From Pseudisothecium myosuroides (lineage: Eukaryota; Streptophyta; Bryopsida; Hypnales; Lembophyllaceae): DNA of 64,000 nt. Location of the stretch: positions 16,554,001-16,618,000 of the forward strand of contig OX637297.1 in NCBI GenBank assembly GCA_951799445.1, given 5' to 3'. Under the pieces are notes generated by a model. That model saw nothing but the letters and a program-made list of their open reading frames with translations. It was not told the DNA's origin and did no database searches. The translations under genes were made by a program, and so were the position numbers. Shown here piece by piece: positions 11,506-22,457 of the stretch (position 1 is the first letter of the stretch; every line of letters starts with the position of its first letter).

Positions 11506-11612
11506 ATGGAGAGCCCTCCACATCCCAAGAGCCCCTACGAGCTGTGGCGTGACAAGAACATGGCGGAGGTGAACAAGGCTCTCGAGCCAGTCATGCGATG
11601 CAAGAACGTGAT
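11506..11612 (+). pseudogene. Possible first exon of the CACTA second gene
   Basis: An ATG opens MESPPHPKSPYELWRDKN and continues to a good donor (GAT|GTGAGT) at 11612/11613. An acceptor with a pyrimidine tract (TTGCTTTCAG) lies at 11687. The next exon is uncertain because joining here soon reaches a stop; another frame stays open to 11914. The position 5' of the Transposase_24-like segment on the same strand supports assignment to the same gene. This is an inference from splice signals and composition, with no recognised domain. Confidence 0.3.
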
Positions 11613-13199
11613 GTGAGTGATCATTTTCGATCTCAACCTCTTGCTTTTATGACTCCTTGCCTGATGCATGCACTGTCTTGCTTTCAGGGACGGCTTTTGT
11701 TTGGAACAATGGCCTCAGAACAAATCTCGCTTGCGTCACGCCATCCCAGCAAGCAGTGGGTGAATTCTCAAGAGTACCTCCCACCCTTGACGGTTTTGTG
11801 CACAGGAAGGATGTAACTGTCCGGCCTTCAGGCGGTGCACTAGGATTTAACGACGTCTTGCATTTAAAAACGCACCAGCATTCACTTTCAATGCATCCTG
11901 CAGTGGTGAACTAGTGGCCTTACAGTTGCTACGCAGTCGCCTTTCAATGAATCCAAAGGTGAGTGTTCCCGCGACTCGGTCACAATCAAAACGGAAGGCC
12001 GGCGTGGGGCATCGAGGCATCCGTGAAGTTCCTCCTTTCATTGGAGAGCATCGGAAAACGGTGAAATCAATTCACATCTTCCCTCTTTGGAGTCTGATTT
12101 CAGCAGGGCAGGTGCGGCTCTGAGGACGCCCTTGGACATGGGCTTGATTTTTAACTCACATATTTTTTGTATTTGCTTAGTCTTCTTTTGTATGAATCCT
12201 AGTGTCACCTTGATATTTGAACCCTGGCAGGTTGATAATCTCGCTTGCCTGCCCTGTTTTATTTTGCCCTCTGCTGTAGCACTAGAGAGTAATGTACATT
12301 TCCAAGTGCGAGTGTACACGCTTTACACTTCATGCCATGCTAGGCAGAACATGATTTCTTGTTATGCATGCTTGGGTGGTTTTGTCCGAAGTTTGCCTCT
12401 GTGTATTTGTTGGCTCACTTGCGTCGGTCTTCATACGCGTCTCAACAGGTTCACAAGGCAGGTGGTCCCCTGGATGTTGCTTACCGTCGCAAAGGTCAGT
12501 AAATTGGATACCATGGCAAGTGCCGGCACGCTAGGGTTAAGAGGTTAATGTGCCTCCACAACAGCGCCGCCTTAAGAATGTACTGTCATTTCCAAGTTGT
12601 AGAGTAGAGGTCTTCAAGTTGCTGTCTTAGAACCAGGCTCCATCGCGACTGCTTTGCAGTCATTCCCGAGTCGTTATGACCGCGCTCTTCAGTCACATTA
12701 TGGCTGAAATGCACCGCATACTGGGTACGCAACAGCGCCGGCCACGTGGAACCGTCGTCGTCCGGGCCATTGAGTGCCTCCCCCTCCATGAGTGAAGGTG
12801 AATCCCTACCCAAGGTTCATCTTTTGCACTCTAAATCGTGACCATTTTATGAGCAGTGTTGTCATTTTTGTTTCATCTACGCTTGCGCTTGATTCCCATT
12901 AGGTGGGGCTGAGTCTGTCGATCAGCACACCATGGTGCACCATAGGGAGGAGCATCAAAGGAAGAAGCAGGCGACGAAGATTGTCATTCAAGCCGAAAAG
13001 GTCCAGCAAGTGACGCGCAGGAGCAATAGGCGGCGGGGCCTCCGAGGGCATTCCATTCGGGCGAAGCGACAAATTTGAAATCGGACGATCGGAGCAGAAG
13101 GTCGGGAGCGTGGAAGCATGAGCAGCACGCACAATTTGTCCTCCAAGGCAACGGTGTCCAGTGAAGAGGCCATTGCAGCAAGTATGATGAACTTAGCAA
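11613..13199. other. CACTA second gene, intron/exon debris
   Basis: Mixed exon-like and intron-like sequence. At 12920-13250 a plus-strand frame is Lys/Arg-rich (REEHQRKKQATKIVIQAEK, RRSNRRRGLRGHS), meets one TGA, then reads MSSTHNLSSKATVSSEEAI up to a donor-like GCAG|GTAAATT near 13250. On the minus strand, 12038-12319 contains a GVLRAAP module like that at 5.9 kb. AGTCATT/GTCATTTCC motifs at 12590-12700 resemble CACTA subterminal repeats. I cannot build a confident exon model. Confidence 0.3.
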
Positions 13200-13599
13200 T
13201 TGCTTTTACACATGTCCAAGCGCAATCCAAGTGGGAGCCATCTCTCGCAGGTAAATTGCACAACAATTTCTTGCTTCGGGATTAGGGTTCTAATCGTCGT
13301 TTTGCAGTCGCTATCCTTCCCCTCCAGTTTTGAGGAGAGACTCCTCCATGCGTCTGTGCTCCCTGCAGTCTTCTTTGTGAGCCTCCTGTGGTGCCTCTTG
13401 GACCCTGTTTATTTTCTCAATTGCGTGTCAAGCTCCCAAAGTTCAGGATTAGGTGTCTTTGTTATAAAATCAAGGAGTTTGGATGTCACACTTACACCTG
13501 TAGTCTTTCCCCAGCCAAGCATAAGCGGCTTTACGAGGACAAATTATACCCCACTTCGGAATGCACTTCCGTTTTCTCCAATGGCACGCATCTCATATT

Positions 13600-14540
13600 T
13601 GCATTTGGCTCCTATAGAGACAGCCGTGGTGGACTCCAGTGACGAGGAGCTGGAACCGGAGGAGCCTCTCATTGATCGGAGGAAGAAGAGACAAAAGCCG
13701 GTTGTAATTTCAAAGTCGCCTTCGAAGGTAGCAACCTCCGGTCCGTCTGTCCCGCAGCCACAGTCTTCCTTTAGACCTTACGGGCTCGGGTGGAACTGGG
13801 TGCCTAGGCAATAGTAGCCCAGCCAAGCACCACCGCCTTGGCCTGCTGGTCCGTCAGCAGCTTACACTCCTACTTGGCAAGAAGAACCTGAAGACCACTA
13901 GTTGCAAAGAAAGAAGCGCACTGCGTACGAGGTGGGCAGCCGCGACCGGGCCACCACCGGAGGTAAGCTGAATTGGGTGTTTGTACCGGAAGGTGGGGAG
14001 GTAGATGTTGGGTGCGATGGGAAGAATGCTTGGGATGAGGCTATTTGTAAGTTCACACCAGAGATCTTAGACATGAGCTTCGTGGAGTGGCGGAAGCATA
14101 AGCCCCACATATTGACAAAATTGCGTGAAAAACTGGACGATGAATTTGAATACGTCGGATATCTGCTAAGCACGGTCGGGTTCCGTTCTACGGTGACGAG
14201 GTACATGAAGGGGGAGAGATCCCGTTTGAAGACTCGCTAGCAAAGCGGGCTAAAAAACGCCCCAATGCACATCAACGACAATCAATGGGACCGCCTGGTT
14301 GAGTATTGGCAGACGGATGCACAGAAGGCGAAGTCTACGAAGATGATGCTCGCCCGTCAAAGTGTAAAGAACCACAATGCAGTGGGTCGGAAAGGGAAGG
14401 CCGGCGTTGAAGTGATAGTGGTAAGAATTGCTATTCTTACCAGGTTCTGTATGTGTAAAAACGTATATCGTGTTTGACAATTTATATGTTTTTGTCTCCA
14501 CTCTTCCATTTTCATCCCGTGTTTACGGTCAGCTTGTAGC
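13600..14540 (+). pseudogene. CACTA second gene: Transposase_24 (Ptta/En/Spm)-like segment
   Basis: One plus-strand frame runs from an acidic stretch (VVDSSDEELEPEEPLIDRR) through a Pro-rich linker. It continues into KLNWVFVPEGGEVDVGCDG, HILTKLREKLDDEFEYVG and, near 14280, NDNQWDRLVEYWQTDAQK followed by NHNAVGRKG. The Trp-centred helix and the Gly-Arg-Lys end match the plant En/Spm Transposase_24 family (TNPA/TNP1-type DNA-binding protein). The frame is interrupted only by stops (13812, 13815, 13899, 14238, all TAG) and no frameshift is needed. A donor-like site follows the domain near 14420. It is a clear relic, not expressible as intact protein. Confidence 0.7.
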
Positions 14541-15266
14541 TCACTTGGGGATGGTGCCGTTGTAGAGAGAAGACTGTGGAGGCAGCCCGGGTATCACTGC
14601 CATTGCCGAGGGCATGCACACAGCGTCTGGACCCATACCTCCAGGGACTGTAAGTGACTTGTTTCCTTAGTAGCAAGTCTCATTTTCTTCCATTCCCCTA
14701 AAACCCTGCCTAAATCCTTGTACCTTTCGGTGTGGATTGCCTTGTCTTTTTGTCCAAGCCCATGTTTGTTTACCAAGCCCTAGTGAAGCAGTTCCCGCGG
14801 ATTGTGGCACACCTTTGCCTTCGTGATTTAGAACTGTGGCATGCAGGTGATACAAAACCTGCAGTGGTCGTAGAGATTCGCACATCAAAGCAGGTTGGAT
14901 CTAAAACCCTTCCAGTCACTTTTGCCTGTCATTTATGGTGCTCCCTAACACTTTACAATGTGACGCTCCAAGAAGTATGACCCGTGGCATTGGAGGGTAT
15001 GTGACGTTGGTACAGGATTCATTACAATGCCATCGTCATTGGAAAAGATCCCCTAACCTACGCACACGCTAATGTCTTTTACCTCTTTGCCTTTTTGAAC
15101 CACCATCGCTTGTGCCCAATAGGCAGGTAGTGACTGAGTAGTCGCACAGAAGTACCCTATATCATTGTTACTTACCCGCGACTTGAGTGTGACAGTTACG
15201 ACAGAAGTAAATGACTCCTGACGCCGTGGTGTGTGCAATTCTCAAGAATAGACCGGTGGGGCAGGT
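14541..15266. other. CACTA second gene, probable intron sequence
   Basis: Little coding character. CACTA-like short motifs (GTGACT, AATGACTCC near 15209) recur. A short exon may exist around 14560-14660, where a GGACTGTAAGTGAC donor-like site is seen. Nothing else was recognised. Confidence 0.25.
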
Positions 15267-16180
15267 GAGTTGTCTCTTCATCATGAAATGGCTGAATTGA
15301 AGCAAGATGTGCACCTCCAATTTCGCCAGGTTATGGCGCGTTTCACAGCCCAGTCCTCCGCGATAGATGACCTTCGCTCCATGATGACCAAATTCATGGA
15401 GAAGACCTCCACCGTCGACGATGGAAGCCCGTCTATCACCTAGTCGGCGTTGGAGAACCAAGAAAGTCGTGGTCGCAACTTGGTGGATCCTGCAGGTGTG
15501 CTCCCGAATTCTCAGAAGAAGGTAGTTTCCTTGAATTTGTTCTTGGATAAGGACGGTGGTGCCTTGCCTACTCAGGGGCCGCCCCACCTTAAAAAAAAGG
15601 GCAATGTTGAACCGCCCATCAACACGTCAGCCATAGAATTGACACTGTCCAGCGACTCAGAGCTGCCCTTGCCAAAAAATCGGAAGTCCAAGGCTGTGCA
15701 GATCGGTCCATAATGGAAGGTCTCAGGGAAGGTGAGCTCGGAGCCCAAAATGGCTGCGCCAAAGGTGTCCGGTGGCCCAATTAGTCCTCAAGAGCGCGTC
15801 CCGTATATTGAGAAGCCTCCTCCAACTTTAATCTCTGAAGGACCCATCAATGAAGAGGAGGCTGCAGCGTGCAACCCTTTGCGTGATAGCGAAGGGAGCA
15901 ACACATCCAACACCAGCAACGCTGTAGACGAATAGCAAGGATCTGGAACTGAGCTCGGCGAAGCGGATGCGTTTGTACCTGCTGTGGAGGCCCCCCGTGA
16001 CGTAGGTGAGAATGTCCTAGAGGCTGAACCTGTAGCAGCGGATCCTTTGCCCAAGAAGGGGAGGAAGCCGCCAAAGTCTCCGCTCCAGGTAAATGGCCCC
16101 TTAGGCGTTCTCCAGTGTACGTCTTGCAATTTGTGGCCTCCTTTGTTAGTGACAAACATACTGCAATGTCGGACCAGTAT
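15267..16180 (+). pseudogene. CACTA second gene: linker upstream of FCP1-like domain
   Basis: A single plus-strand frame begins with a helical segment (MAELKQDVHLQFRQVMARF, then DDLRSMMTKFMEK), probably a coiled coil. It continues through Pro/Ser/Asp-rich sequence to KKGRKPPKSPLQ, a basic stretch before a donor-like CAG|GTAAAT near 16090. Three stops interrupt it, TAG at 15441, TAA at 15711 and TAG at 15933, without any change of frame. The same frame continues into the FCP1-like region. The layout suggests an accessory protein with an N-terminal oligomerisation helix and an acidic/basic tether. Function is inferred only from context. Confidence 0.55.
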
Positions 16181-16901
16181 GCGTGATAAATTAGTAGTGT
16201 TTAACGTGCATGGGACGTTGTTGGACTCAAGTTTGCTTGCAGTAGGGAATCCTAATAGTCAAATTCGGAGTACCACAAAGACTGACCTTAGGAGGGTTTT
16301 CTTGAGGCCTTGGTTGAAGCCTTTTTTGTCTCGATGTTTCTCACACTTCTCCGTAGGCTTTTGGGAAATGGAGAGAGAGTTGTACATGGCAAACGTTGTC
16401 CCCACCATGATGGGAGGGTTGACCTCGACCTCGCCTCGTGTGTCCCTTTTTTCGTGGTGTGCTAAGCAATGTGAGTTAGAGGAGATTCCCAGTGGGCATC
16501 CGTTGGTCCTAATCAAAAATCTGTCTAAGATTTATACGAGATGGCCCCGCTTTAGCTCCCTGAACACTGTAATAGTGGATAGCAAGAGTAGTCGGGCTTC
16601 ATGCAACCCAGATGTGAATGTGATCCTGAGTACACCTTTTTACACGAAGAGGTTGTGCACGCTGTCCGATGACAGAGAATACCTGAAGTCTTACCTATGG
16701 CCGTTGCTGGAGGCGCTACAGAAATGTCCTGACGTCCCTGCCTTCCGGGCAAAGTTCCCTGGAATTGTACATGAAACAATGTCACAAATGCTTGAGAAAC
16801 GCCGAAGTGGATCATCGTACAAGTTCCCCGACATTGTGGAAGGTGACGGGGTTCGCGGACCACTTAGTTGCGCCAGTAGCACTCCCCCTCACCTTCATTG
16901 A
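16171..16901 (+). pseudogene. FCP1/CTD-phosphatase-like (NIF, HAD-fold) domain, catalytically degenerate
   Basis: The order of motifs follows FCP1/SCP-type phosphatases: KLVVFNVHGTLLD (motif I), RPWLKPFLSRCFSHFSVGFW, then LVLIKNLSKIY (with the motif III Lys), NTVIVDSKSSRASCNPDVN (motif IV region) and a C-terminal EYLKSYLWPLLEALQ. In active enzymes motif I is DxDGT; here both acids are replaced (Asn at 16203-16205, His at 16209-16211). The later Asp-Asp is Asp-Ser, so phosphatase activity is unlikely. The frame is open for 305 codons from an ATG at 15984, joined in frame to the CACTA linker upstream. It looks like a host phosphatase domain captured by, or long resident in, the CACTA second gene. 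A Lys/Arg-rich tail follows after a probable intron (about 16935-17010). Confidence 0.6.
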
Positions 16902-17019
16902 ATCCGTATTTCTGATTTCTTTTGTTGCGTGTGCAGGTAAAAACAAGCAACGAGATGCTCGAAGCAAGCCGGGGCCTCCCACGGAAAAGAGACGGGACAA
17001 GAAGGTACTACGTGGACCC

Positions 17020-17836
17020 TCCCCTTGCCTATCTCCCTCGTCTGAATCTTGTTGTATGATGTGCTGCCTCTTTCTTGCACGTTTGATGGTCTGACATAGT
17101 AGAATCCCGCTCCGTTTCATGTCTACGGGCCCTTAGCTAGGTGTGGCATTGTGGTCTAGGCTGAGTTTGAAAGTCTTGAGCTGAAATTGGTCGTACCCAC
17201 CAGAGTAGAAGTGGTCTGGGTGCGTTTCCCAAATGTGTTGGTCTTAGTCTCAAGCTAGTCGCTAGTAGCGGTCTGATTTGCATGCGAAATTGAAGTCGGG
17301 TTAAGGTTCAGAGGCCATAGTCTAATGTGGTCCACGTCTCTTTAGCCCAGAAATCGCTGCAGGGAATATGTAACAGTTGTTGTCCTTCATTGCGCTTGGG
17401 TGTTTGCATTCCGGTGGGCCCTGCGTATCCCCTTCTGTGTGTGATTGTTGGAGATTGTGAAGTTCTGCACCCGGTCAGTTCGTTTGTATTTTCATTGGGT
17501 GCGCATGTTCCCTAGACGGTTGTCTATGCCTTACGGGGAGGACTCCTCTTTTCTTGCAGACGTTATTGGTGTTTCCCGATTCCTCTAACCAAAGTGGACA
17601 GAAGTTATTGATCATGCTGCGCTCGTAGTGGAGACAGCTGCGTGTCCTCACATAGTAGGTGCCAGGTTATTGTGGACGCGGCTTATGCCAATGTGCACAG
17701 TGAGAGGCATCGTAGTTGTAGAAGTCACTGGGTCGAAGTCCTCACTTTGTGGCGTTAGGGAAGTCATGTAGTGGTCACCCCACAGTCGCACGTCCGTGTC
17801 GTGACCGGTAAATGACTCCCTCGTCACTTCCATTAT
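17020..17836. other. CACTA second gene, intron-like region before solo LTR
   Basis: No recognised coding domain. GTCGCACG, GTGACC and AAATGACTCCC motifs near 17760-17820 resemble the CACTA short repeats. It ends at the ATTAT target duplication of the solo LTR. Confidence 0.3.
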
Positions 17837-19119
17837 TGTCGCGACCCAAATGACACTTCACAACTTCACTTGGGTCACAAACTGCCTAACACTGCACATG
17901 CCGAGCACATACAAAGTTAGTCTTCATTTCCAACTCATTTTGTTAAGTCCCAGTCACCGGGACTACTAACACGCACTCCACTCGTGGCACCTGGCATGTC
18001 ACTTGGTAACATGGGGCGGAACTTCCATCTCAATGTATAAGGACTCATGGTGGCACTACTCACCACGGTCCTAACCGCCCTTGAGTGTTACCCCACTCCA
18101 TGCTAGCCCAACAAGTATTTGCTACTCATATACCATGGCTAATTGGGACTCACATTGGGACACACACACACCCAAAGTGGCCTAGCAAGGAGCGGGACTC
18201 CACCCAACCGGTGCCACGGGACACCTACAAGTGTCCCATGGTGCCTTGGAACCGGTGGTGAAACTACACCACCGCACTTGAGTCACCGGGACTCACCAAG
18301 GCTCCAAGTGGGAGTGAGGAGGGAGACCAACCCCTCCTATAGTATACGCTGTGGGATTCGGCAGACCCCCCCATCCTATGTCAAAGGAGGAACCCAAATA
18401 CACTTGGGTTTTGGAAGACCACCCACTTCCAACCCGAATCGCCAAGTTCCGTCACCGTTTGGACTCCCGATCTTCTAACCGGCGTAACTCTACGCTCAGA
18501 GATCCAAATGAGACGTGCGAGCCCATTTTCGACATCTACGAAATGAGAAGTTGCCGATAGACTCCTCACTCGTCCCATTTGACGAAGTTCTTGCAAAGTT
18601 ATGGCCCTCCAAAGATTCGGGTTCACCGGGAGAGGCGTCACGCCTTCACCACGGCCCTTCTCTTGGCCATAACTTTTGACTCATAACTTAGAACCTCGTA
18701 ATGCTTACCATTCTAGCATCCTTGTGTTCATAGCTTTCCAATTATATGCTACATGACCCATTTGGCCAAAGAAATCACTTAAAAACCTCCATCCCAAGCT
18801 CTGCAGTCCCGAAACGCGCCAGACGCGCTGGCCGCGCGTCGGGACACTGCCAACTTTGCGGGGTCATAACTTTTGACTCCCAACTCGGAATCTCACGTTC
18901 TAAGGACCATTAGAAGCGTCTTCTTGCAAGCTTTCCAAGCATATGCAATACGCGACCATTCTCTTCCAATACAGGGCGCTATTGCGCCCTGTTTGCACAG
19001 GAGTCTCTCATTCTCCCTACTTAGGCTCTTGCAAGGCTTGGGATGTCATCCCCAAGGTCCCCCCTTGCTCACTAAGGCACTTCGGGCACCCCAAGGGGAG
19101 ATAGGGGCGTGACAATTAT
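17832..19119. mobile_element. 1278-bp solo LTR with ATTAT target duplication
   Basis: The LTR body is 17837-19114, starting TGTCGCGACCC and ending GGGGCGTGACA, so its termini are short inverted repeats of TG...CA type. ATTAT precedes it (17832-17836) and follows it (19115-19119). No coding region or second LTR is present, as expected after LTR-LTR recombination. Repeated CATAACTTTTGACTC sequences occur near 18670 and 18870. It splits the CACTA second gene between the FCP1-like and TNP1-like segments. Confidence 0.85.
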
Positions 19120-19219
19120 TGACGGTGGAGTCATGCAGGAGTCCCCTGAGCACAGGGTTGTGTGGCAGATGTTAGCAAACACGGCATTCTATCGTCCTAA
19201 GTCTGACTGAATGTGCTCA

Positions 19220-19503
19220 TGTGATGTGTGTTGTAGTTTAATGTCGAGGACAAAGTATTCTTCATGAATCCACGTGCTGTGCGACAAAAAGTGGCAGTGG
19301 GGGTCATAAGGGGCGTGGTAGGCGTCCACCAGTTCCATCACGAGGACATTCCTAAGGGCTGGGTTAGGGTGGACGTTTGGGATGTTTTCCAGGTAGGAGT
19401 GGCTCTCATGTACCCGGTCGACAGAGCCGACCAGCACACTATTGATGACACGAAGGGATCTTGCGCAATGTGGGTGGATAGGAACATGAAGTCACACAAT
19501 TGA
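19220..19503 (+). pseudogene. CACTA second gene: C-terminal TNP1-like segment
   Basis: After an acceptor-like TGTGTTGTAG the frame reads FNVEDKVFFMNPRAVRQK, VAVGVIRGVVGVHQFH, GWVRVDVWDVFQVGVALMYP and GSCAMWVDRNM to a stop at 19503. The pattern of a beta-rich VAxGxI core, a GWxxVxV strand, a LMxP loop and a final Trp matches the C-terminal domain of plant CACTA TNP1/TNPA-like proteins (Transposase_23 type). It lies downstream of the solo LTR and is probably the last exon of the gene spread over 11.5-19.5 kb. Confidence 0.55.
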
Positions 19504-19779
19504 CTGGGGGATCTTGATTCCTGCAGAAGGAGTAGTTTTGCTGTGGCAAATGCCCGAACTAGGATGCGGTATGAGATGCATATCAGAAACTGTACTGATT
19601 TGAGCATGAAATACCATTTTGGACTCCTTTTATCTTGTATTCCATTGTCATTGCATGCTGTACCATAGGTGGTTGGTCACATGGCAATACATAGGTCATT
19701 TTTTATTTACAACAGAGCGTCATCGGATTTTGCGAGTCGTTCTTTTTGGTGCCCGCTGCCTTATAGTAGTCGCAGCGTC

Positions 19780-20460
19780 ATTGAATCAGTGAGTGAGTGA
19801 CTGCGCCCACCAAATTGACTTTGTCGCAACTGTGGCCAAAGCATGCCACCACTAAAGAATGACTCCTAATTTAGAATGTGACACCACAGTTCAGAAGTGG
19901 CACGAAACCGCAACTCCCCATTGACACGGAGACGACTCGCACATCACTTCTGCACGACTGATACGAAGTCCTCCATGTCGTATTGCTCATTGTGTCCACA
20001 ATGACTGCTGAATGACTTCCACACGACTTGCCCTAGCATATGCCACGTCAGCATTTCACAGTAGCACACCCGACTTTGAAATGACTGCACAATGACTTAA
20101 CGTACGGCATGCCACGTCAACCGCTGCAATCAATGCCATGACTAAAGAATGACTGCCAAATGACTCGGTTTCTTTCTGAAAACAACCAATCAGGGACGGC
20201 CACGTCGTCACATGTGAGAGCATGTGCCGCACACACTCCCTTTCTAGCTCAACCATTTCATGTCTTTGTATCATCCTCTCTCTCATTCCTTCTACATCCA
20301 AGGCAGAATTGGATGGTGATAATAGAGTTGCAGTCATTTACGTAAACAACTTGTCCACAATGACTCCAAGACCCTCTAGTCATTTTTCAGTCATTTGTGT
20401 CCACAATGACTGTTTTGCAGTCATTTCTGCAGTCATTCTTTCTCTCATTTTCTTGTAGTG
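19780..20460. repeat. CACTA right subterminal repeats and terminus
   Basis: At least a dozen copies of AATGACT or its reverse complement AGTCATT occur between 19855 and 20440, some in tight pairs (for example near 20140-20165 and 20375-20440). The block ends with the terminus at 20442-20460. Clusters of short subterminal repeats are the binding sites of TNPA-type proteins in CACTA elements. Confidence 0.7.
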
Positions 20461-20595
20461 AATTGTCAATGTGATTTTATTGACAAGCAATTGGAAACAA
20501 TGCAACCAATTACAATTAATAGATACTAAATGCAATGTATTAATGTTGATATAATTTAGTAGGATTAACAAATATTTGGAAATAATAGTCACTTA

Positions 20596-21180
20596 TCATT
20601 GGTCTTCTTTAGTGTGCTTTGATCCTTTCAAACGTTGTAAGGCAATATCCCTTGATCCTCTAGCAAGTCGTGACCCTCCACTATGGGTGCCACCACTAGA
20701 GCTAGTACCATTGCTCCAAGGCTTGTTGAGAATCTCTTCTTCAATATCATCTCTTTCTAATTCCATTGTTGCAAACTCATCCATTGCAAAAGGTCTTATC
20801 TTTGATGGAGTAGTTTGGCCATCTATTTGAAAATCTTGCTAAAATGTTATAGTAGACAAAATTCTCCAGCAATGGACATTAACAAATGCCTTTCCTCCTT
20901 GACGCTTGTACAAATCCAATGCGTGATTGATGGTGTCCTCTTTAGTAGTACCACTAATGTCTAAATTTTTAATAATTTCATAGCAACCACAAAATTCCGC
21001 GACATTATGTTTAATAATTTCCCACTTTGAATGCAGACTACAAAAAAGATACTCCTCTATTCTAGCAAAACAATGTGAATTGTAATGAATTCAGATTCTA
21101 TCTCAAAAAGCTTTGTTCTGCTATCCATCCCCGATCACTGAGTCTTGTGAAATAGAAAGCTAAGACTTGCAAAATTGTTT
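20596..21180 (-). pseudogene. PIF/Harbinger ORF1-like (Myb/SANT-like, NAM-associated) relic
   Basis: Reading the minus strand with stops ignored gives the order QDSVIGDG, then QNKAF and DRI, then LHSKWEIIKHNVAEFCGCYE, then SGTTKEDTINHALDLYKRQG, NVHCWRIL and MDEFATMELERDDIEEEIL. This is the Myb/SANT-like protein that accompanies plant PIF/Harbinger transposases and is often annotated as glutathione S-transferase T3-like. The frame has stops at TAG, TAG, TGA, TGA and TAG but no obvious frameshift over ~190 codons. The usual RPxGCKAAKR-type C-terminus is replaced by ARGSRDIALQRLKGSK. It is a dead fragment. No PIF transposase was found next to it. Confidence 0.7.
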
Positions 21181-22207
21181 CTCTAAATCAGCTCCTAAGT
21201 TTTTTCCTTTGCGATTCTTAAACATACATCCTAGTATACTAGCAACATTAGTAACAACACTAGAAGTATGGGCAGTAGTAGTTGCAAAACAAAAGGATCC
21301 TTGTGGCTTGAAAGAGAATAATTCCCCCATAGTCAGAGGTTTTGAGAAATTTTATGACTTGTAGTGGGCACATGATTTCATCTTTGAAAAATAAATATAA
21401 TTTTTTTTATTCATATTTAGTTGTAAAATGGCAAAAAACATAGTGATTGACCGTGAAGTTTGAAATCAATGGTCATCGGCCCATCCTTCCAAGCTTAATT
21501 CCTTTATCTCAAAACTAAACTTCTATCTCTAATCAATTTGAAGATGATACAAAAGCGCTAACTTGACATAAATTCAAAAAAAATCATTTTTATGGCTAAA
21601 ATTCATATTATCATGAAATATCAAAATATCAAAAAATTTCAAAATTTACAATTGGGGTAGAAACTACACTTGATAAGCTTCATTTTGTTTGTTGGATTCA
21701 AATTCAAAACCATCATTTTTATGGCTAAAATTCTCATCAAAAGTAAATAGCAAGAAATGGCTAAAATACACTACAAGGGGGTAGAAGTCATCCAAATGGA
21801 CAGTTAGTGTCTGTAGCAACATTACAGGGTTAACTTCATTACTGCAATTTGCTTCAAAGGCATTAAATTACTAACACATAATAGAATTATTTGCTAAGTG
21901 GACTTCAAGGTAATTGAATAGGACAGAAAGTACAAAACTAGGTATTAATTAAAGAGGGCCATGTTAGAGCCAACTTTTTGTCAGAGAAGGATGCACAAGT
22001 TCCAATTTTGTCCATGAAAAGCCAAATAGAATCAAATTTTGCACCATGAAACTTTCATGAATTTCTACACAAAATTCTCAACCTCTTCATAGATATTTCT
22101 TTCTCTTATTCCTTCATGTGTTCATTCTTTTGTCTTTTTAAACATTATATTGTCCTCCAAGATATGTAAGTTAAAAAACCATTTTTGTATGGATGAAACA
22201 TTAGAAG
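21181..22207. other. AT-rich intergenic region
   Basis: No gene recognised. The sequence is AT-rich with local repeats such as TTTTTATGGCTAAAATTC at ~21585 and again at ~21720, which suggests an old tandem or dispersed repeat. Confidence 0.3.
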
Positions 22208-22457
22208 AATTTTCAGCCCTCAAAGAAGCTACTAACAGATCATTTTCGGCACCCCTTTGGTGCAATTACAGGAAAAATAAAAAAATATTTTTTTTTTGCA
22301 AAAAAAAATTAAGAAAATTAAAAATTCTAACGTGGCACTGATGTGGCACCAATAGTGCCACATCAGCACCCGAATTTAAATAGTTTTTTATTCCTATTTT
22401 TTCCACAATTGCACCAGGGGGGTTCAAAACTCGCAGCCCCTTCAAGGGCTGAAATTT
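22208..22457. mobile_element. 240-bp MITE with imperfect inverted ends
   Basis: The left end TCAGCCCTCAAAG (22213) and the right end, reversed as TCAGCCCTTGAAG (ending 22452), continue as imperfect inverted repeats. These include TTTGGTGCAATTACAGGAAA on the left against CCTGGTGCAATTGTGGAAA on the right. AATTT lies on both sides (22208-22212 and 22453-22457) and may be the target duplication. The centre contains a GTGGCACTGATGTGGCAC-type palindrome. No coding capacity. Superfamily not assigned. Confidence 0.55.

Larger units (their letters stand above)
4460..20460. mobile_element. Large decayed CACTA (En/Spm) transposon, right part, with nested insertions
   Basis: The right end on the reverse strand reads CACTACAAGAAAATGAGAG (20442-20460), a typical plant CACTA terminus. 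The last ~600 bases before it are packed with AATGACT/AGTCATT motifs. Inside are a transposase N-terminal fragment (minus, 4460-4983), a Transposase_24-like segment (plus, 13.6-14.5 kb) and a TNP1-like segment (plus, 19.2-19.5 kb), the two gene types CACTA elements carry. The left end is beyond the window because an LTR composite (1-4459) interrupts the transposase. Two more LTR insertions lie at 6837-10683 and 17837-19114. A mosaic of two related CACTA copies cannot be excluded, since two minus-strand frames (5.5-6.0 and 12.0-12.3 kb) share an N-terminal RAAP motif. Confidence 0.7.

Noticed and set aside
21768..21840. Second CACTA terminus (CACTACAAGGGGG)
   Set aside because: Only nine bases match a CACTA end; no inverted partner or subterminal repeats found.
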